Source of the DNA: Lingula anatina | Lineage: Eukaryota > Brachiopoda > Lingulata > Lingulida > Lingulidae | Assembly: GCF_001039355.2 (NCBI RefSeq) | Contig: NW_019775495.1 | Span: 6,977-70,976, forward strand | Length of the DNA stretch: 64,000 nucleotides | Direction of reading: 5' to 3' | Part shown: positions 10,017 through 22,573 of the stretch, piece after piece | Layout of the letters: each line of letters starts with the position of its first letter | How positions within the stretch are numbered: the stretch's first letter is position 1 | Notes under the pieces: model-generated | What the model was told of the DNA's origin: nothing | Seen by the model: only the letters and a program-made list of their open reading frames with translations | The model's database searches: none | Translations under genes and position numbers: made by a program

Positions 10017-10398
10017 CTTATAGCATCTGACTTCTCACTTTCAGTAATAATATCAATTCAGATGAATAGACCTCATGAAAATAAATTTACATCATTTACT
10101 TGGAGTGTTTTGTATCTGACTTTGGCTACTTGCAGAGATATTGATTTTGGTAAGTAGTACAGGCATAGTAAATGGAAAATTTGCTCTGTTTATTTGAACT
10201 AACAAGTAGCATCTTGGTTGCTGCATTTCCCGATAATTATCTGTTTACATTCACAGTTCAGCGGAGGGTCAGAAAAGATATTGTAAATGGAAACTGATGT
10301 CTGAAGTGGTCCAGGAATGACCCCGTGTGGCCCCTTAGGCAATTTTAGACAGGTCAAGGAGTCGGCTCTCTGAAAAATTAGTGCGTGATGGTGCGCAT

Positions 10399-10459
10399 GT
10401 GTGTGTGTGTGTTTGTGTGCGCTCGCATGCGCGTGCGTGTGTGTGTGTGTGTGTGTGTA
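10399..10459. repeat. (GT)n/(GC) microsatellite
   Basis: Alternating purine-pyrimidine tract with GCGC interruptions; Z-DNA-prone. The counterpart at 12230-12327 is longer. Confidence 0.85.
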
Positions 10460-11118
10460 TGCATGCTGGCAGTGTGCACATTCCTCTTCTCCTCAGCTGC
10501 ATGTCCCTTAATTTGTAAGTTGACATGATCCTCTCAGCAAAACAGCTCCCACAGCCAGGTTTTCAAGGTTAGATGGAAACTCACCTGTTTTTTTTTTTTA
10601 CCAGGATTGTAAAAAAAGTACCTTTTCATACCCATAGTTGACTCAACTTCAGAAAAGGCCTAGAACCAGATCAAATTTTTGAGCCACAGCAGACTTTTTC
10701 TGTCCAAAAGGGTGATTCTTTAGACTGTCTCCCTCCCCCACCCCCACCCCCCACAGTATCAACCATCTACAGTTCCATGTTATTGCAGATGGGTTTAAAA
10801 TATGTAAGCTCTGAAGCCAGGCCATTTTGAAACACTGAAGTCATAATCAAAATTGATGGAGTTACCAGAAAGTCAGTCTGTCAAGCTCTGGGTGGGGCCT
10901 GTGAAGCATCTTCTCAAATTTGCTCAGCTAATTGGCTGTGGAGGTCCATTGTGTTAGAATTCTTGGTGATAATGGTGTGAGCCGCCTGTGTATTGCTGGG
11001 AATGGCTTTATTTTTAGGGTATCATCTCCCAATTTTTCATTAATTTATTTTTCAATGATTGAAGTACTAGTAAGTAGTTGTAAAGGAGTGAGTAAATGAA
11101 AAGATTTAGAAGCAAATG

Positions 11119-11119
11119 N
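11119..11119. other. Single-n contig junction
   Basis: One n exactly between the two copies of direct repeat 1. Many assemblers write one n where two contigs overlap (negative gap). Confidence 0.8.
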
Positions 11120-11671
11120 AGATTCCCAGTAATGCATTAAAACCACTCCTATTTGTTTCTTGAATGACTTAAAATAAAGTTGACACACCAGTTAGGGATA
11201 AACCAAATTAATCACTGGATCAGTCTTACAAGAGGTTTAAACGGGACCTTCTTATATAAGAATTTTGAGTTTTAAACAGACACAGAATGGTAACATTTCA
11301 ATAGCTATTTAAAAAAAATCTTTTTTGCAGAGAGAGAATTTGCATTTGGTATGATTCTATTTCTCAAATCATGATCAATTTTTCATTGAGATTTTTTGGG
11401 GGTTGGGGGGGGGGGGGGAATAATCCATCCTGATCTTGGAACTGTAAGATTGTTTTCTTGAACTGAATATGGCCTTTGGTTAAAATGGCAACCCCTCTTT
11501 ATACCCATAAATGTCAGTTATTAATTTTACTTATTATTTTTTATTTCTTACAGTAAGTAACTTTCAACTCTTTGCACTGCTGATCTTGCGTTTGTTACTT
11601 TCATGATGTAGATTAATTTAGAGGATCAAAGAGTTACTACCCTAGTCACTGCTTTATTTAGCCTCTCTTAT

Positions 11672-11848
11672 CAGGGGCGGATTGAGGCTGTCTTCTGGGT
11701 CTTCCGGAAGACAGGACATTCAGATTTTCAAGTTGCATTGACAAGTATATATTTTTTTCTGTCGGAAGACTGTCAAATCAAAAATGGAGGATGGATCAAC
11801 AAAGATAATTTGGAAGACTGTTAGAAAATATGTCTGGATCCACCCCTG
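11672..11848. mobile_element. hAT-like MITE, copy 2 (duplicate of copy 1)
   Basis: Same element as 9840-10016 carried in the right copy of the long direct repeat, with the same CTTAT duplication. Not an independent insertion. Confidence 0.8.
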
Positions 11849-12229
11849 CTTATAGCATCTGACTTCTCACTTTCAGTAATAATATCAATTCAGATGAATA
11901 GACCTCATGAAAATAAATTTACATCATTTACTTGGAGTGTTTTGTATCTGACTTAGGCTACTTGCAGAGATATTGATTTTGGTAAGTAGTACAGACATAG
12001 TAAATGGAAAATTTGCTCTGTTTATTTGAACTAACAAGTAGCATCTTGGTTGCTGCATTTCCCGATAATTATCTGTTTACATTCACAGTTCAGCGGAGGG
12101 TCAGAGGAGATATTGTAAATGGAAACTGATGTCTGAAGCGGTCCAGGAATGACCCCAAGTGACCCCTTCGGCAATTTTAGACGGGTCAAGGAGTCGTCTC
12201 TCTGAAAAATTAGTGCGTGATGGTGCGCA

Positions 12230-12327
12230 TGTGTGTGTGTGTGCGCGCGCGCATGCGCGTGCGTGTGTGTGTGTGTGTGTGTGTGTATGCATGCTGGCAG
12301 TGTGCACATTCGTGTGTGTGTGTGTAT
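12230..12327. repeat. (GT)n/(GC)n microsatellite, longer allele
   Basis: Counterpart of 10399-10459 with GCGCGCGCATGCGCGTGCG inside and a second GT run. Open frames here are pure repeat translation. Confidence 0.85.
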
Positions 12328-13482
12328 GCATGCTGGCAGTGTGCACATTCCTCTTCTCCTCAGCTGCATGTCCCTTAATTTGTAAGTTGACATGATCCTC
12401 TCAGCAAAACAGCTCCCACAGCCAGGTTTTCAAGGATGGGTGGAAACTCACCTGTATTTTTACCAGGAATGTAAAAAAAAGTGGGCCTTTTCATACCCAT
12501 AGTTGACTCAACTTCAGAAAAGGCCTAGAACCAGATCAAATTTTTGAGCCACAGCAGACTTTTTCTGTCCAAAAGGGTGATTCTTTAGACTGTCTCCCTC
12601 CCCCACCCCCACCCCCCACAGTATCAACCATCTACAGTTCCATGTTATTGCAGATGGGTTTAAAATATGTAAGCTCTGAAGCCAGGCCAATTTGAAACAC
12701 TGAAGTCATAATCAAAATTGATGGAGTTACCAGAAAGTCAGTCTGTCAAGCTCTGGGTGGGGCCTGTGAAGAATCTTCTCAAATTTGCTCAGCTAATTGG
12801 CTGTGGAGGTCCATTGTGTTAGAATTCTTGGTGATAATGGTGTGAGCCGCCTGTGTATTGCTGGGAATGGCTTTATTTTTAGGGTATCATCTCCCAATTT
12901 TTCATTAATTTATTTTTCAATGATTGAAGTACTAGTAAGTAGTTGTAAAGGAGTGAGTAAATGAAAAGATTTAGAAGCAAATGGAGAAAAAATGAAAATG
13001 TGAAGGATTGAAGGTTGAAGGAAGGAAATTGGTAAACAATTACAAATGAAAAAGGAAAAAATGGAGGACAAGATATGTTTAAACAGAACCATTGATCAAA
13101 TAAAGTAGTGGTCAAATTGAAAATGTGTTTTTGGTTGTCTTCTAGGAGGGAAAATACTTCAAAGCCATAAATAGGATAAAATGACCTGAGGAGAACTTTT
13201 GACTTCAGTAAGGTTGACCCAAAATCTCCTTTGATCTTTTAACCCTATGGATTTTTTCTCATTCACAGCTTGACCTCTGTTACAGTTAGGAACATGGGAA
13301 GATGGAAAGCTTTCAGTGCAGTTTTTTTTAAAGTTCATAAATAGAAAAGACTACAGTAGCTGGTATTTTACAGGGCATGCCCCCAGATGAGAAGGGGACA
13401 TCTGAGCAGGCCAGCTGTTGGTCCCCGGTGCTCTTTAACTAAATATTTTCAAATTATTTTTTGTCATTTGGAAAATTGTGAA

Positions 13483-13483
13483 T

Positions 13484-13522
<39 letters not shown>

Positions 13523-13605
13523 TATTCTAAGGAAAAGAAGTGATGAGAGAGAGAGAAAGATAGAGCAGAGAAGGAAAATGATTAGAGAGAAACGGAGAAG
13601 AAAAA

Positions 13606-13636
<31 letters not shown>
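13483..13636. repeat. (GA)n-rich tract
   Basis: Two long GA runs joined by purine-rich sequence; all purine on the plus strand. Confidence 0.85.
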
Positions 13637-13638
<2 letters not shown>

Positions 13639-15987
13639 CCCAAAGCTGAGTCACTGTAAAGCACACTTATGCTTATCCCAGACACTGTCAGAAGCACTTA
13701 ATACCACGTAATTTAATCACTCTGTCAGGTGACAGGGAGACATATTAGCTCACAGTCAATAAAAAACTAATTGGGTGTTGTGTACATGACAGGAATGGGA
13801 ATTGCACACCCTGAATTTCAGAGACAACTGTAAACCAACAAGCAGGCTGATGGTAGTAGGGAGATTTTTTTTAGTCAACTCTGAAACGCGGGGTAATACA
13901 ACATTAGTCCTGATCTGAATTGAGATTGCTAACATGTTCTTCTCTCAGTGGGAATTGCTATGAGGATAATGTAATATTTTTAATAGTTCTTTTGTTGTTG
14001 TTTTTGTTGCTGACTTTTTCTTCCTCTCTTTCCAAACATACTTTTAAAATTAATTTTCTTGGAAAAGTCTTGATTGGTATGGAAGGTTTTTTAGTGTACT
14101 TGAAAGTAAGGCTTAATAAATAACTGGTATATTTTTTTCTGTGTTAAAAATGGTAAAATGAGCTAAGATATGATAAACCTGTTCTTTTTCTTTAAACGAA
14201 AAAGATTTGGCCTGAAAAGATAAAAACTTTCTTTTTTATTTGTTCAAAAGTCTGAAGAGGCTATAAATGTTTTGACTGCAGGTAACGATTTCAGATGTGA
14301 CCTTGGGATTTCCAGCATTTGATTTATAGTTCTGGCTGAAATTTGTTGACGTGAATAACATCAATAAAATATCAGAAAGCAAGAAAGCAAGCAAAAAACG
14401 AATGGAAAGCAAGAAAGGGGTGATTGTAATGCTTTTTATTCTTGAAAAAAAAAACATTATAAAATGTAAAAAAAATGTTGTAATTGGATAAAACTTCATC
14501 TGATAATCTTTGCTTCCATAAAACAGGCCATAAAAGTATCGCATCATAAAATGTCACCATGACCCATTCACGAGATGACTCATAAGTCTGGGTTCAGTGA
14601 CAATGTAAAGTGGTTCAGCATTTGATTAGACCTCCTCATTGTCGCGAGGAGACTGTAGTTGCGTCTCCCACAGCGCAATTAAAAAAGTGCTGCGCGGTTA
14701 CGTGCAGATTGGCGGAGTGCGGCTGAATGTATGTTGTTACTTCTATCCACTGCTTTTTTGTCCTTAGACAAATGACGAATTTACTTTTAATTCCATTGAG
14801 GTATTTTCAGTGAATAAAAGTAAAAAGTTTGGTTAATAAGTCATCGTAATTTCATCCATTATTGATTGTCCCCTTTGTGTGATCTTTATTTTCCGTTGAA
14901 AACAAAAAAATAAATCATCCTGTGGCCTGGTAGCATTAAAATATTATTGTCAGATAAATATACAAATTGTTTAAAGTGAAAAGCAATATAGGGTGGAGTT
15001 GTGATACAAGAGAGATATATGAGGACATATAGTCCCAGTTAAAAACTAGTCTAGATGAGGTCATCAGTGTAGTCATGGACTTGTAAAATGCTCTGTCCAC
15101 AATGTGTTTGGTGAGAAAAAGTCAACTAAAACACAATTGTCATCACATTTTCAGGAATGGGCTTGAGGAGGCCGACTTTGGGGGGGGGGGGGGGTGCTTT
15201 TCCTCCTCTTAATTAAAGCAGGTGCTCTGTTGGCACCTTTTTTTTCCTTCTATTTTTAATTCTCCTCTTCCCTCTTTCTTACTTCTCCTTTCTTCCTTAA
15301 ACAATACATTGTAACTTGAACACAAAGTGCACATATTATAAGATAAAAATTTTCACTTTCTTCCTGATTAAAAGTATACTCTACACACTCTGAGGAAGAG
15401 TAAAGTATAGCTTTAATTTAGTACAGAAAGTGAAATGAATCTTATTTCTTCATAAATTAACAGAGTACACAAATGGATTTCAATCAGAATAAAAAGTATG
15501 CAAGTCTTATTATTGACAAGTGATGTATTGGGCTTTTGTAGAAGCAACCTATTATAAGATGTCAGTGATGAACAGCAGTTCAGTATCAGTGGCGATGATC
15601 AGACAGGTTGCGTCAGAAGACAAAGTATTCTGATTCTTGGGTTTTAGTTAATCATCATCAGCAGAGAGGATGATGTTTCAGCGCCAGTCATCAGTGTTGG
15701 CTTTGTTTTATTGAGACAATGGGAAAAGATGAGCAATACAGAGGGTTTGTGTCTCTCCCTTCTCATCCTATCTCTCTCTCTCTCTTTTCATCTTGTTAAT
15801 CTGCCCTTAAAATGATATTCAAAAGATGATTACCCTTTTGACCAGAAATGGTCTGCTGTGGATCAAAAATTTTAACTAGGTTTAATCTTGTTTCTCAGAT
15901 TGGATCAGTTAAGGGAGAAGGGGGTAATATAAAAATCCGAAAATAAAAAATAAATAAAGACCCCCCTCCCTACTGAAATTGTTGGTT

Positions 15988-16155
15988 CAGGGGCAGATCC
16001 AGAGATATTTTCTGACAGTCTTCCAAATTATATTTGTTGACCCATCCACCATTTTTGACCGTCTTCCGACAGAAAAAATTAGATACCCGTCAATGTAAAC
16101 TTGAAAATCTGACCGTCTTCCGGAAGACCCAGAAGACCGCCTAAATCCGCCCCTG
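15988..16155. mobile_element. hAT-like MITE, copy 3
   Basis: 168 bases from CAGGGGCAGATCCAG to AAATCCGCCCCTG with a perfect 5-base target duplication TGGTT (15983-15987, 16156-16160). Opposite internal orientation to copy 1. Confidence 0.82.
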
Positions 16156-16200
16156 TGGTTACAGGTGTGATATTGGCCCTAGGTTGTGTGGTTATTGTTA

Positions 16201-16254
16201 GAATAGAGAAGGAGAGAAGGAAAGAGAGAGAGGGAAAGAAAGAGAGAGAGAGAC
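16201..16254. repeat. (GA)n microsatellite
   Basis: Purine-rich GA/GAAA tract just right of MITE copy 3. Confidence 0.8.
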
Positions 16255-17241
16255 ACATTTTTTTCAAAACAATACCAGCTAATCATAAAATCTCTTGCAC
16301 AAAGATAAGATCAAAAATCAATTAGATGATGCAATTTCACTAATGGTTAATTTCTATATACTGAAATGATTAACATCAACAACCAGCGCGACCAAAACAC
16401 TGACTAATGACTCAAATTGTTGACGAAGAGTACCTTCTTTTAATGACACGCGCTTATATCCCAGTCATTACGAAGATGATTAGATCGTTCTTCTCGATCC
16501 CTTAATTAGAGAGTCTAGACAAGATAGCAAATTAATCAGTAGCTTTTTTTTAACGACGTAGCCTCCTGGCGAAGCTGTTGTCTTAAGCTGAGGATTGCAT
16601 GCGGTTGGCTGTAAGTGCTCAGGTGCTTGCTGACTGCAGGCAGAGAAATGAGGAACGCCTGGATATTATTCATTATTACTGTACTTTTTCATTTTTTTAA
16701 ACCTCCACCAAAGCCTTAGGGGGTTATGTTTTTACTTTTGTTGTTTTTTTTTTAGTTAACATCCAAATTTTAAAAGTTTTGGGTGGAGTTTGATTTAAAA
16801 AAAAGATTCATGATGGGCTACCCTAGAATCGACCAGATTTTGTTGGCAATCCATTAATTAATTAACAAATTAATAATATTGTGAGTTGAGGTGCCTTGGC
16901 GGAGGTCTGCCTCTCTGAGTAGTCTGTGAATACAGCAATCACCTGTGCCTGTTTAACTCACCTGTGCTGTAGCTAACTCACAGTTCTATTCACAGAAAAT
17001 AATGGTAAAAATTATGCCATAAAGGTGACACTGATTTTTCATTTAATACCAGTTGGTGTCAGGTTGGTGAAGTATTAGTAGTTTTCTCTTATAAACTCTT
17101 TCCATTGAGGAGTAAGTTTACCGACCTTAACAGGCAGGTGGCCAGGTTATGATTACATTACCAATGGAAGCATATCTAATCAAATTGTTTTCCCCGCTTT
17201 CTGGGAAGTCTGAAGCCAGTTTCCAATTGGATATATTTGCA

Positions 17242-17247
17242 TACACA

Positions 17248-17292
<45 letters not shown>
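17242..17292. repeat. (CA)n microsatellite
   Basis: About 50 bases of CA with one TA interruption. Confidence 0.92.
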
Positions 17293-17294
<2 letters not shown>

Positions 17295-18105
17295 GAACAA
17301 AAAATTTGGCAACTTAGAATAAATATTTATTGTTCCAACAACATGGTATATAACATTCACCTAACCAAATCCGCTCAACATTCTCAGTTACATAGACTAA
17401 TTTAATCTTTATGATCTTAACTTCAACTTTTTACTGAGTTCCTTGGTGAACATTTTTCTAAATAGACAGCTAATCAGAGATGATCAGATTATGATGTCCT
17501 AAGTTAGGTGGTCTTATTTTCACTGTAAACCAGCCTTGGCTTACTATCTTGATAGTCTGTGCAAGAGTGAGTGCTACAAATACATACACTTGTACGCAAT
17601 TTCCCACAGTTAATTCAATTACTGGCACCAAATTGCTTTTTGTTTAAAAATTCTTTTAAAGAATTGAAAATGCAAGATCAGTGATAATTGAAAATACAGA
17701 ACATAAAATGGCATGCATAGTAGTTTAAGCAATGGGGGAAAGTGTCTGTAGGCCAAGGGAACAAGTTTATTTTTGGGATTAGAAAAGGTGATAATGATCA
17801 TTTGGTATTGTGAGGATATTGATTTTTATTATTTTTTCTGCAAAAGCTTCTCCTACTAGAGTATGGTGGGTGGACATTTTTTCCCTATATGTCATCCAAT
17901 TATCATGGATGACATTTATTGAAGATGGTTATTTTTATGGCCTGTGCTGACTTAGGCTGACCATAAACCTGAGTGCTATTGCTGATCTCTCACTTTGTGA
18001 TTGATAAGTTAATGATATTTCTTTGGCCAGGTAAGCCCAGGTGGGGTGCCTAATTAGCTAATTGAGGAGGCATTCACACAGGTTGCTGTACAGGGAGCTA
18101 TGAAC

Positions 18106-18108
<3 letters not shown>

Positions 18109-18143
<35 letters not shown>
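18109..18143. repeat. (GA)n microsatellite
   Basis: Perfect GA dinucleotide run, followed by a looser GA-rich stretch to about 18215. Confidence 0.92.
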
Positions 18144-18146
<3 letters not shown>

Positions 18147-18822
18147 TGCTCTATGTGTGCTTATGTGTGTGAGAAGAGAAAGAGAGAAAAGGAGGGAGAA
18201 AGCAAGAGAGAGAAGGGGGGTATAATGTGCATTTAGCACTTTTTTCAGTCATTAAGTAATTCTTTCAATTTTAAACCAAGGGATTGGAATATTTTTGAAG
18301 GAAAAGAAGAGAAAATTGTCACTTTTTTTTTTGCAAGGGGAGTGCAATTAGATAACAATGACATGTGGCTGGGCCTTTCCTAGCATTACCTAATGATTTA
18401 TCATGATTCACATGCAAGAAAAGGAAGGAAAAGAGATTATTTTGTTGTGAATAATTGGTCCGTTACCCATGTTTTGTTAGCTGAATGCAGGATATCGCTT
18501 ATTTGTGGAGAGAGGTAAACAGATTGATAGTACTTAATTGTACCGGATGGTACTTAAGAGTCAAGAAAAATTAATTTTAGCTGATATGGCCTCATTTGAA
18601 ATGTCAGCTGGGGTCTTATATTCTTCTTATCTTTTGTCTTGATTGATAAATTCTTAATTGTTTGCTAGGTTTTTCTATGTGTACAATTTATCACATCCTC
18701 TCCCTATATGAAAAATGGACCACTTTAACATTTTTTTGTACCTGTCGAAAACAAATGCTTCCCAACAGCTGAAAGCCTCAGAGTCTCAGACTGCTCTGAT
18801 GATGTCATGATTCTATTTTTAG

Positions 18823-18990
18823 CTTGATGACCCAAATTCTGTGAAGCAGCGCACGAAGACATGCAAGCTAAGGATCAAGCACTTTGTTGTACGTAGCTTC
18901 CACGCCACGCTGTTTCCTGCGACGACACAACACTCACACTTTCTCAGAAGCCAGACAGGAGGAGACCAATTAATAATTGAGGAATCAAAG
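18823..18990 (+). other. Candidate coding exon, 56 codons, no recognised family
   Basis: Acceptor TTCTATTTTTAG, then 168 bases with no stop in frame 1, then donor AAAG/GTAAAA. A TAG sits in the acceptor itself, so the frame is open only after splicing. Phase 0 at both ends. It reads LDDPNSVKQRTKTCKLRIKH near the start and ends GGDQLIIEESK, charged and balanced in composition. I do not recognise it. Could be a cassette exon of the plus-strand gene or a chance open stretch. Confidence 0.3.
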
Positions 18991-19678
18991 GTAAAATTAA
19001 TTGTGGAGTGTCATTAGCACCTTGTTTTCTATAGAAACTTGATCCCCACTTGGTTTGATTGTAGATTCATGACCTTAAGAGGTGATGTACTCATAATAAT
19101 TCCCCTTTTTTACTTCCTTGTCTGTGTTCTAAGAATGACAGGCAGGATTTTCCCAGGATACCAGATACACGGAGTCTAAAGCGTGTCTTTGTAATGTGGT
19201 CAAGGATGTAAAGGGAGTCCAGCCTAAGCAAGCTCTACCGACCAACCCCAAAATTTTGTAAGCCGTCCAGCCGTCTTTGCAAATACTGGCTAACTTTTTT
19301 TAGGCTAATGGCAGTCTAAATGAGGGCTAGAGGGCTCTCTGGGGACAGTCTTAATGGCAGGGTATTTGACATTATATTATCTGTATCTTGTGAAAGTAAC
19401 TGAATCTGGGTACATTCAGAATAGAGAATTAATAAAAATTTTTTTTTTCATTTGACGTTAACATATTGTGAAGTTAAAGGCCATGAGAGAATGAGGAAGG
19501 GGGGGTTGACAGGGGGTGGGGGTGGGTTGACAGGGGGTGGGTGGGGGAAGGGGATTGGTACTCCAGGTTAGCGTGTAAAAGGACACTTCTATTTGTTTTT
19601 GTAAAAAAACTAGAGAATAAAATAACAGAATTATTTAAATCAATTCTACTTCTAATTTGAATGATTCAGTCGATAGGT

Positions 19679-19679
19679 T

Positions 19680-19723
<44 letters not shown>
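19679..19723. repeat. (GA)n microsatellite
   Basis: GA run with one AAAG interruption. Confidence 0.92.
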
Positions 19724-19726
<3 letters not shown>

Positions 19727-21960
19727 GGCAAATCCCCTCTTTTCAGTACCACACCTTTGTGTGAAGTACGTGAGAAAAAAAACTAGATCCGTGAGACATA
19801 TTGAATGCAATGTGGCGCAGTTCACCCTTCATTTTTATATGCCCTTTCAACAGATGGCAAACTTATGAGAAGAGAACACTAGATACAAAATGTCTGCTAT
19901 TTTTATCCCAATTTGATCGATCACTGTGGTTTTGGTGGCAGCACACCGGATGTATATTCAGAAAATAAAGATATATATATAAAAATTTTCCTAAGTGGCT
20001 TGTCTTTCTATTTTGATTGTTTGTATATTTTAAAGGGATGACAACCCCTCATTTGGGTGGGAAAAGTACCATGAAACAGGTTTTCCTGGGGTAAACAACA
20101 ATTTTCCCACACTTTCCAATGGTATATGAATCAATTCCGACATTCAAAAGCTGTTGATTTTTTAAAAGTCTGTTAGGGAAACACTACCAATTTTTTGGCA
20201 TAGCTAAATCATTACTTTTTTTCATCACTTTTTCCTCCAAATTGTTATAATTTGACCAAAACAACTCAAATCAACCCATCAGCCCTATTTTGTTTAGCCA
20301 ATTTTAGTAACTTTTAGCATTTGGCTAAATTGGGGAGTGTTAGGGCTCCCCTAGGCGTGGATTTGTAATGCTCACTTAAGAGGGAAACCCATCTATGAAG
20401 TTCCACGTGGTCCGATGGTGAGCACAGATATCAGAATAATTGCGATGATCACTGTTTTGATGGAATTTATTAGATATTTTCTATTTGTTGTTTACAATGT
20501 ATTTGTTGTAAAATTTTGAATCTCGTATGAAGACTTGTTATCCCTTTAATCAGCACACGCTGATCAAAACTTATGAAATTAATGATTATGATATAGAAAA
20601 AAAGAGAAAATGAAGTCTTTACAAAAAGAAAGGTTGGGTTTTATAAAGCAACTTTCATAAATACTTTTTATTTTAGCATCACCTTACTGATGTATATGAA
20701 TTTTACCTGCATACAAACCTGCATGGAAAATTAGGCCAAGCTGAGCTCTGTGAGAAATATAAATTTATGCAAGTGCATTTACATCTTCATCAACTCATGC
20801 TTTTGCAAGTTATGTGACAGTACTATATCTAAAAATCTTCAATATTTTAGTTCAAAATTCAGGTCATTCAGCATGAAATTTTTAGTTTTCAATTTTTCTA
20901 CTCCAGCATAAAAATTTTCCACTGCTATCTCTACATATTCACTGCAGGTTGGCTGCTATGAGGAAATTGTCATTGAATCAAATTTCAAAGCATTGGTTTG
21001 TCATTTTTTATCAAAGTAGTTTGACAAGTTCTTGTCAGGTTTTGTTGTTTAAACTTCAAGAATAACTTTGTATGCACAAATTTAGAATTTGTTTTTTTCC
21101 ATACCGAAAAAAGAAATTGACCATTTTGAAAGTATAATGGTTTTCTGTATAAAAGGAAACTCAATCGAGTTGACATTTGATATCGCCAACCTTTCAGTTC
21201 AGGATGTGTGCGAATAGTTTTACTGTGACTGTCACTAGATTGCTTTTTAATTACGACAACAAAGTACTACCCTGTGGCTAGTTTTTCTTATGCATTTTTG
21301 AAAAAAAAGAAAGAAATATATCAAAGCAACTTAATTTGTTTTAAGATAACGAAACCTTCTCTGTTGGTTTGTTTTCTGAACGGCATTCCCTTTGCAGATT
21401 TCCTCAAAGCAGCTTTATTTGTGAATAACATTTTAACCTTTTTTTCGCCTACAAATAAGTCAAAACCTTATAGAAATCGGTCGTTTTCTTGGGCCTAAAA
21501 CAGTGCCTTAGCTTTTTTTTTAAAAGAAAAAAACAAGACCTACTTTACAGTATGAGTCATTGGAACCACGTCTCTTTCATTTCTATTCAGTGGAAAGTTG
21601 ACTGCGGCACTTACAGTAATGAAGGCAGGCACACCTGCAGGGTGTATTGTTGTCGCAGAGGGCAATAATTCTGATGTTACGTGCAAATTGCATGCAACCG
21701 CACGCACGGGGAGCCTGAAGGGTCCACGGCTTTGTATAGCATCTTGTTTACTATTGAAATCTTTATTTACTGAGCATGTGTGTTATAGTGTGAAATGATT
21801 ATTAACCCAGGTATGAAAATGAATGGAAAATGATTTTGACTTTTTTTTGTATTGAATACAATAACATGTTGGCTGGTGATAATTGGTATTCTGAATGAAA
21901 GGAAAGATGAATGCATGTGAAGAAGGTTGAAAATATATATTAAACGATATGATATAGCTA

Positions 21961-21983
21961 CCTGTCTGTCTGTCTGTCTGTCT
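21961..21983. repeat. (CTGT)n microsatellite
   Basis: Five to six perfect CTGT/GTCT units; a related CAGA tract follows at 22148-22164 on the complementary phase. Confidence 0.9.
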
Positions 21984-22410
21984 AGTTCACGTCTATCTGT
22001 TCATATGTCTGCACACTTGTGACTAGCATTGGAGGATCTGTTATTGACGTTAATATGTGCAATTTTAGTAGAATTTTTCAGCTAAGTGGATGAAAGGAAG
22101 GAAGAAGTGGGAGGGAATGAATACAGAGATAAATAGAAAACTGGAAAGACAGACAGACAGACAAGACAAAGAGATAAACAACTATAGGCAGCACCCGTTA
22201 ATGCTTGAGAAGGGAGCTCTTCAGTGGACCTGCGCCGTTTCCTTCAGGGACTCGTAGGAATTAACCAGACCCTTATTTTACACTCACCTAGTTTCAAATA
22301 TTGGAAGCACGGGTTTCTTCCCAAAGTGCCTTCCCAGTAATTGCTTCATTAATCCCTGAGTGGGATTGTTGTTGTTTTTATATTCGTTTGGGATGGCAGT
22401 ATTCTTTCTA

Positions 22411-22434
22411 TCTCTCTCTCTCTTTCCACACACT

Positions 22435-22469
<35 letters not shown>

Positions 22470-22520
22470 TCTCTCTCTCTCTCTCTTTTTACACACATAT
22501 ACATGCGCACTCTCTCTCTC

Positions 22521-22567
<47 letters not shown>
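22411..22567. repeat. Compound (CT)n(CA)n(CT)n microsatellite
   Basis: Alternating CT, CA and CT blocks. The apparent 105- and 76-residue frames here are repeat translation. Confidence 0.92.

Positions 22568-22573
<6 letters not shown>

Larger units (their letters stand above)
9290..11118. repeat. Long direct repeat 1, left copy
   Basis: About 1.83 kb repeated almost base for base at 11120-12983. The copy starts at AGATTCCCAGTAATGCATTA and ends AGCAAATG just before a single n. Contains one hAT-like MITE and a GT/GC microsatellite. No gene. Confidence 0.9.
11120..12983. repeat. Long direct repeat 1, right copy
   Basis: Near-identical to 9290-11118. Differences are scattered substitutions (for example TTTGG/TTAGG, CAGGCAT/CAGACAT), a different GT tract length, and an extra 40-base tandem around GCATGCTGGCAGTGTGCACA at 12288-12347. 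This is the pattern of two alleles. Confidence 0.9.
8083..18822. other. Long non-coding stretch, probably intron of a plus-strand gene
   Basis: No exon recognised. Contents: the near-identical 1.8-kb direct repeat pair, three MITE copies, several microsatellites, a poly-G tract at 15180-15194, and an AT-rich block with homeobox-type TAATTA cores near 16390-16640. Confidence 0.45.

Noticed and set aside
10335-12395. His/Thr- and Val/Cys-repeat open frames
   Set aside because: Pure translation of GT/CA microsatellites.
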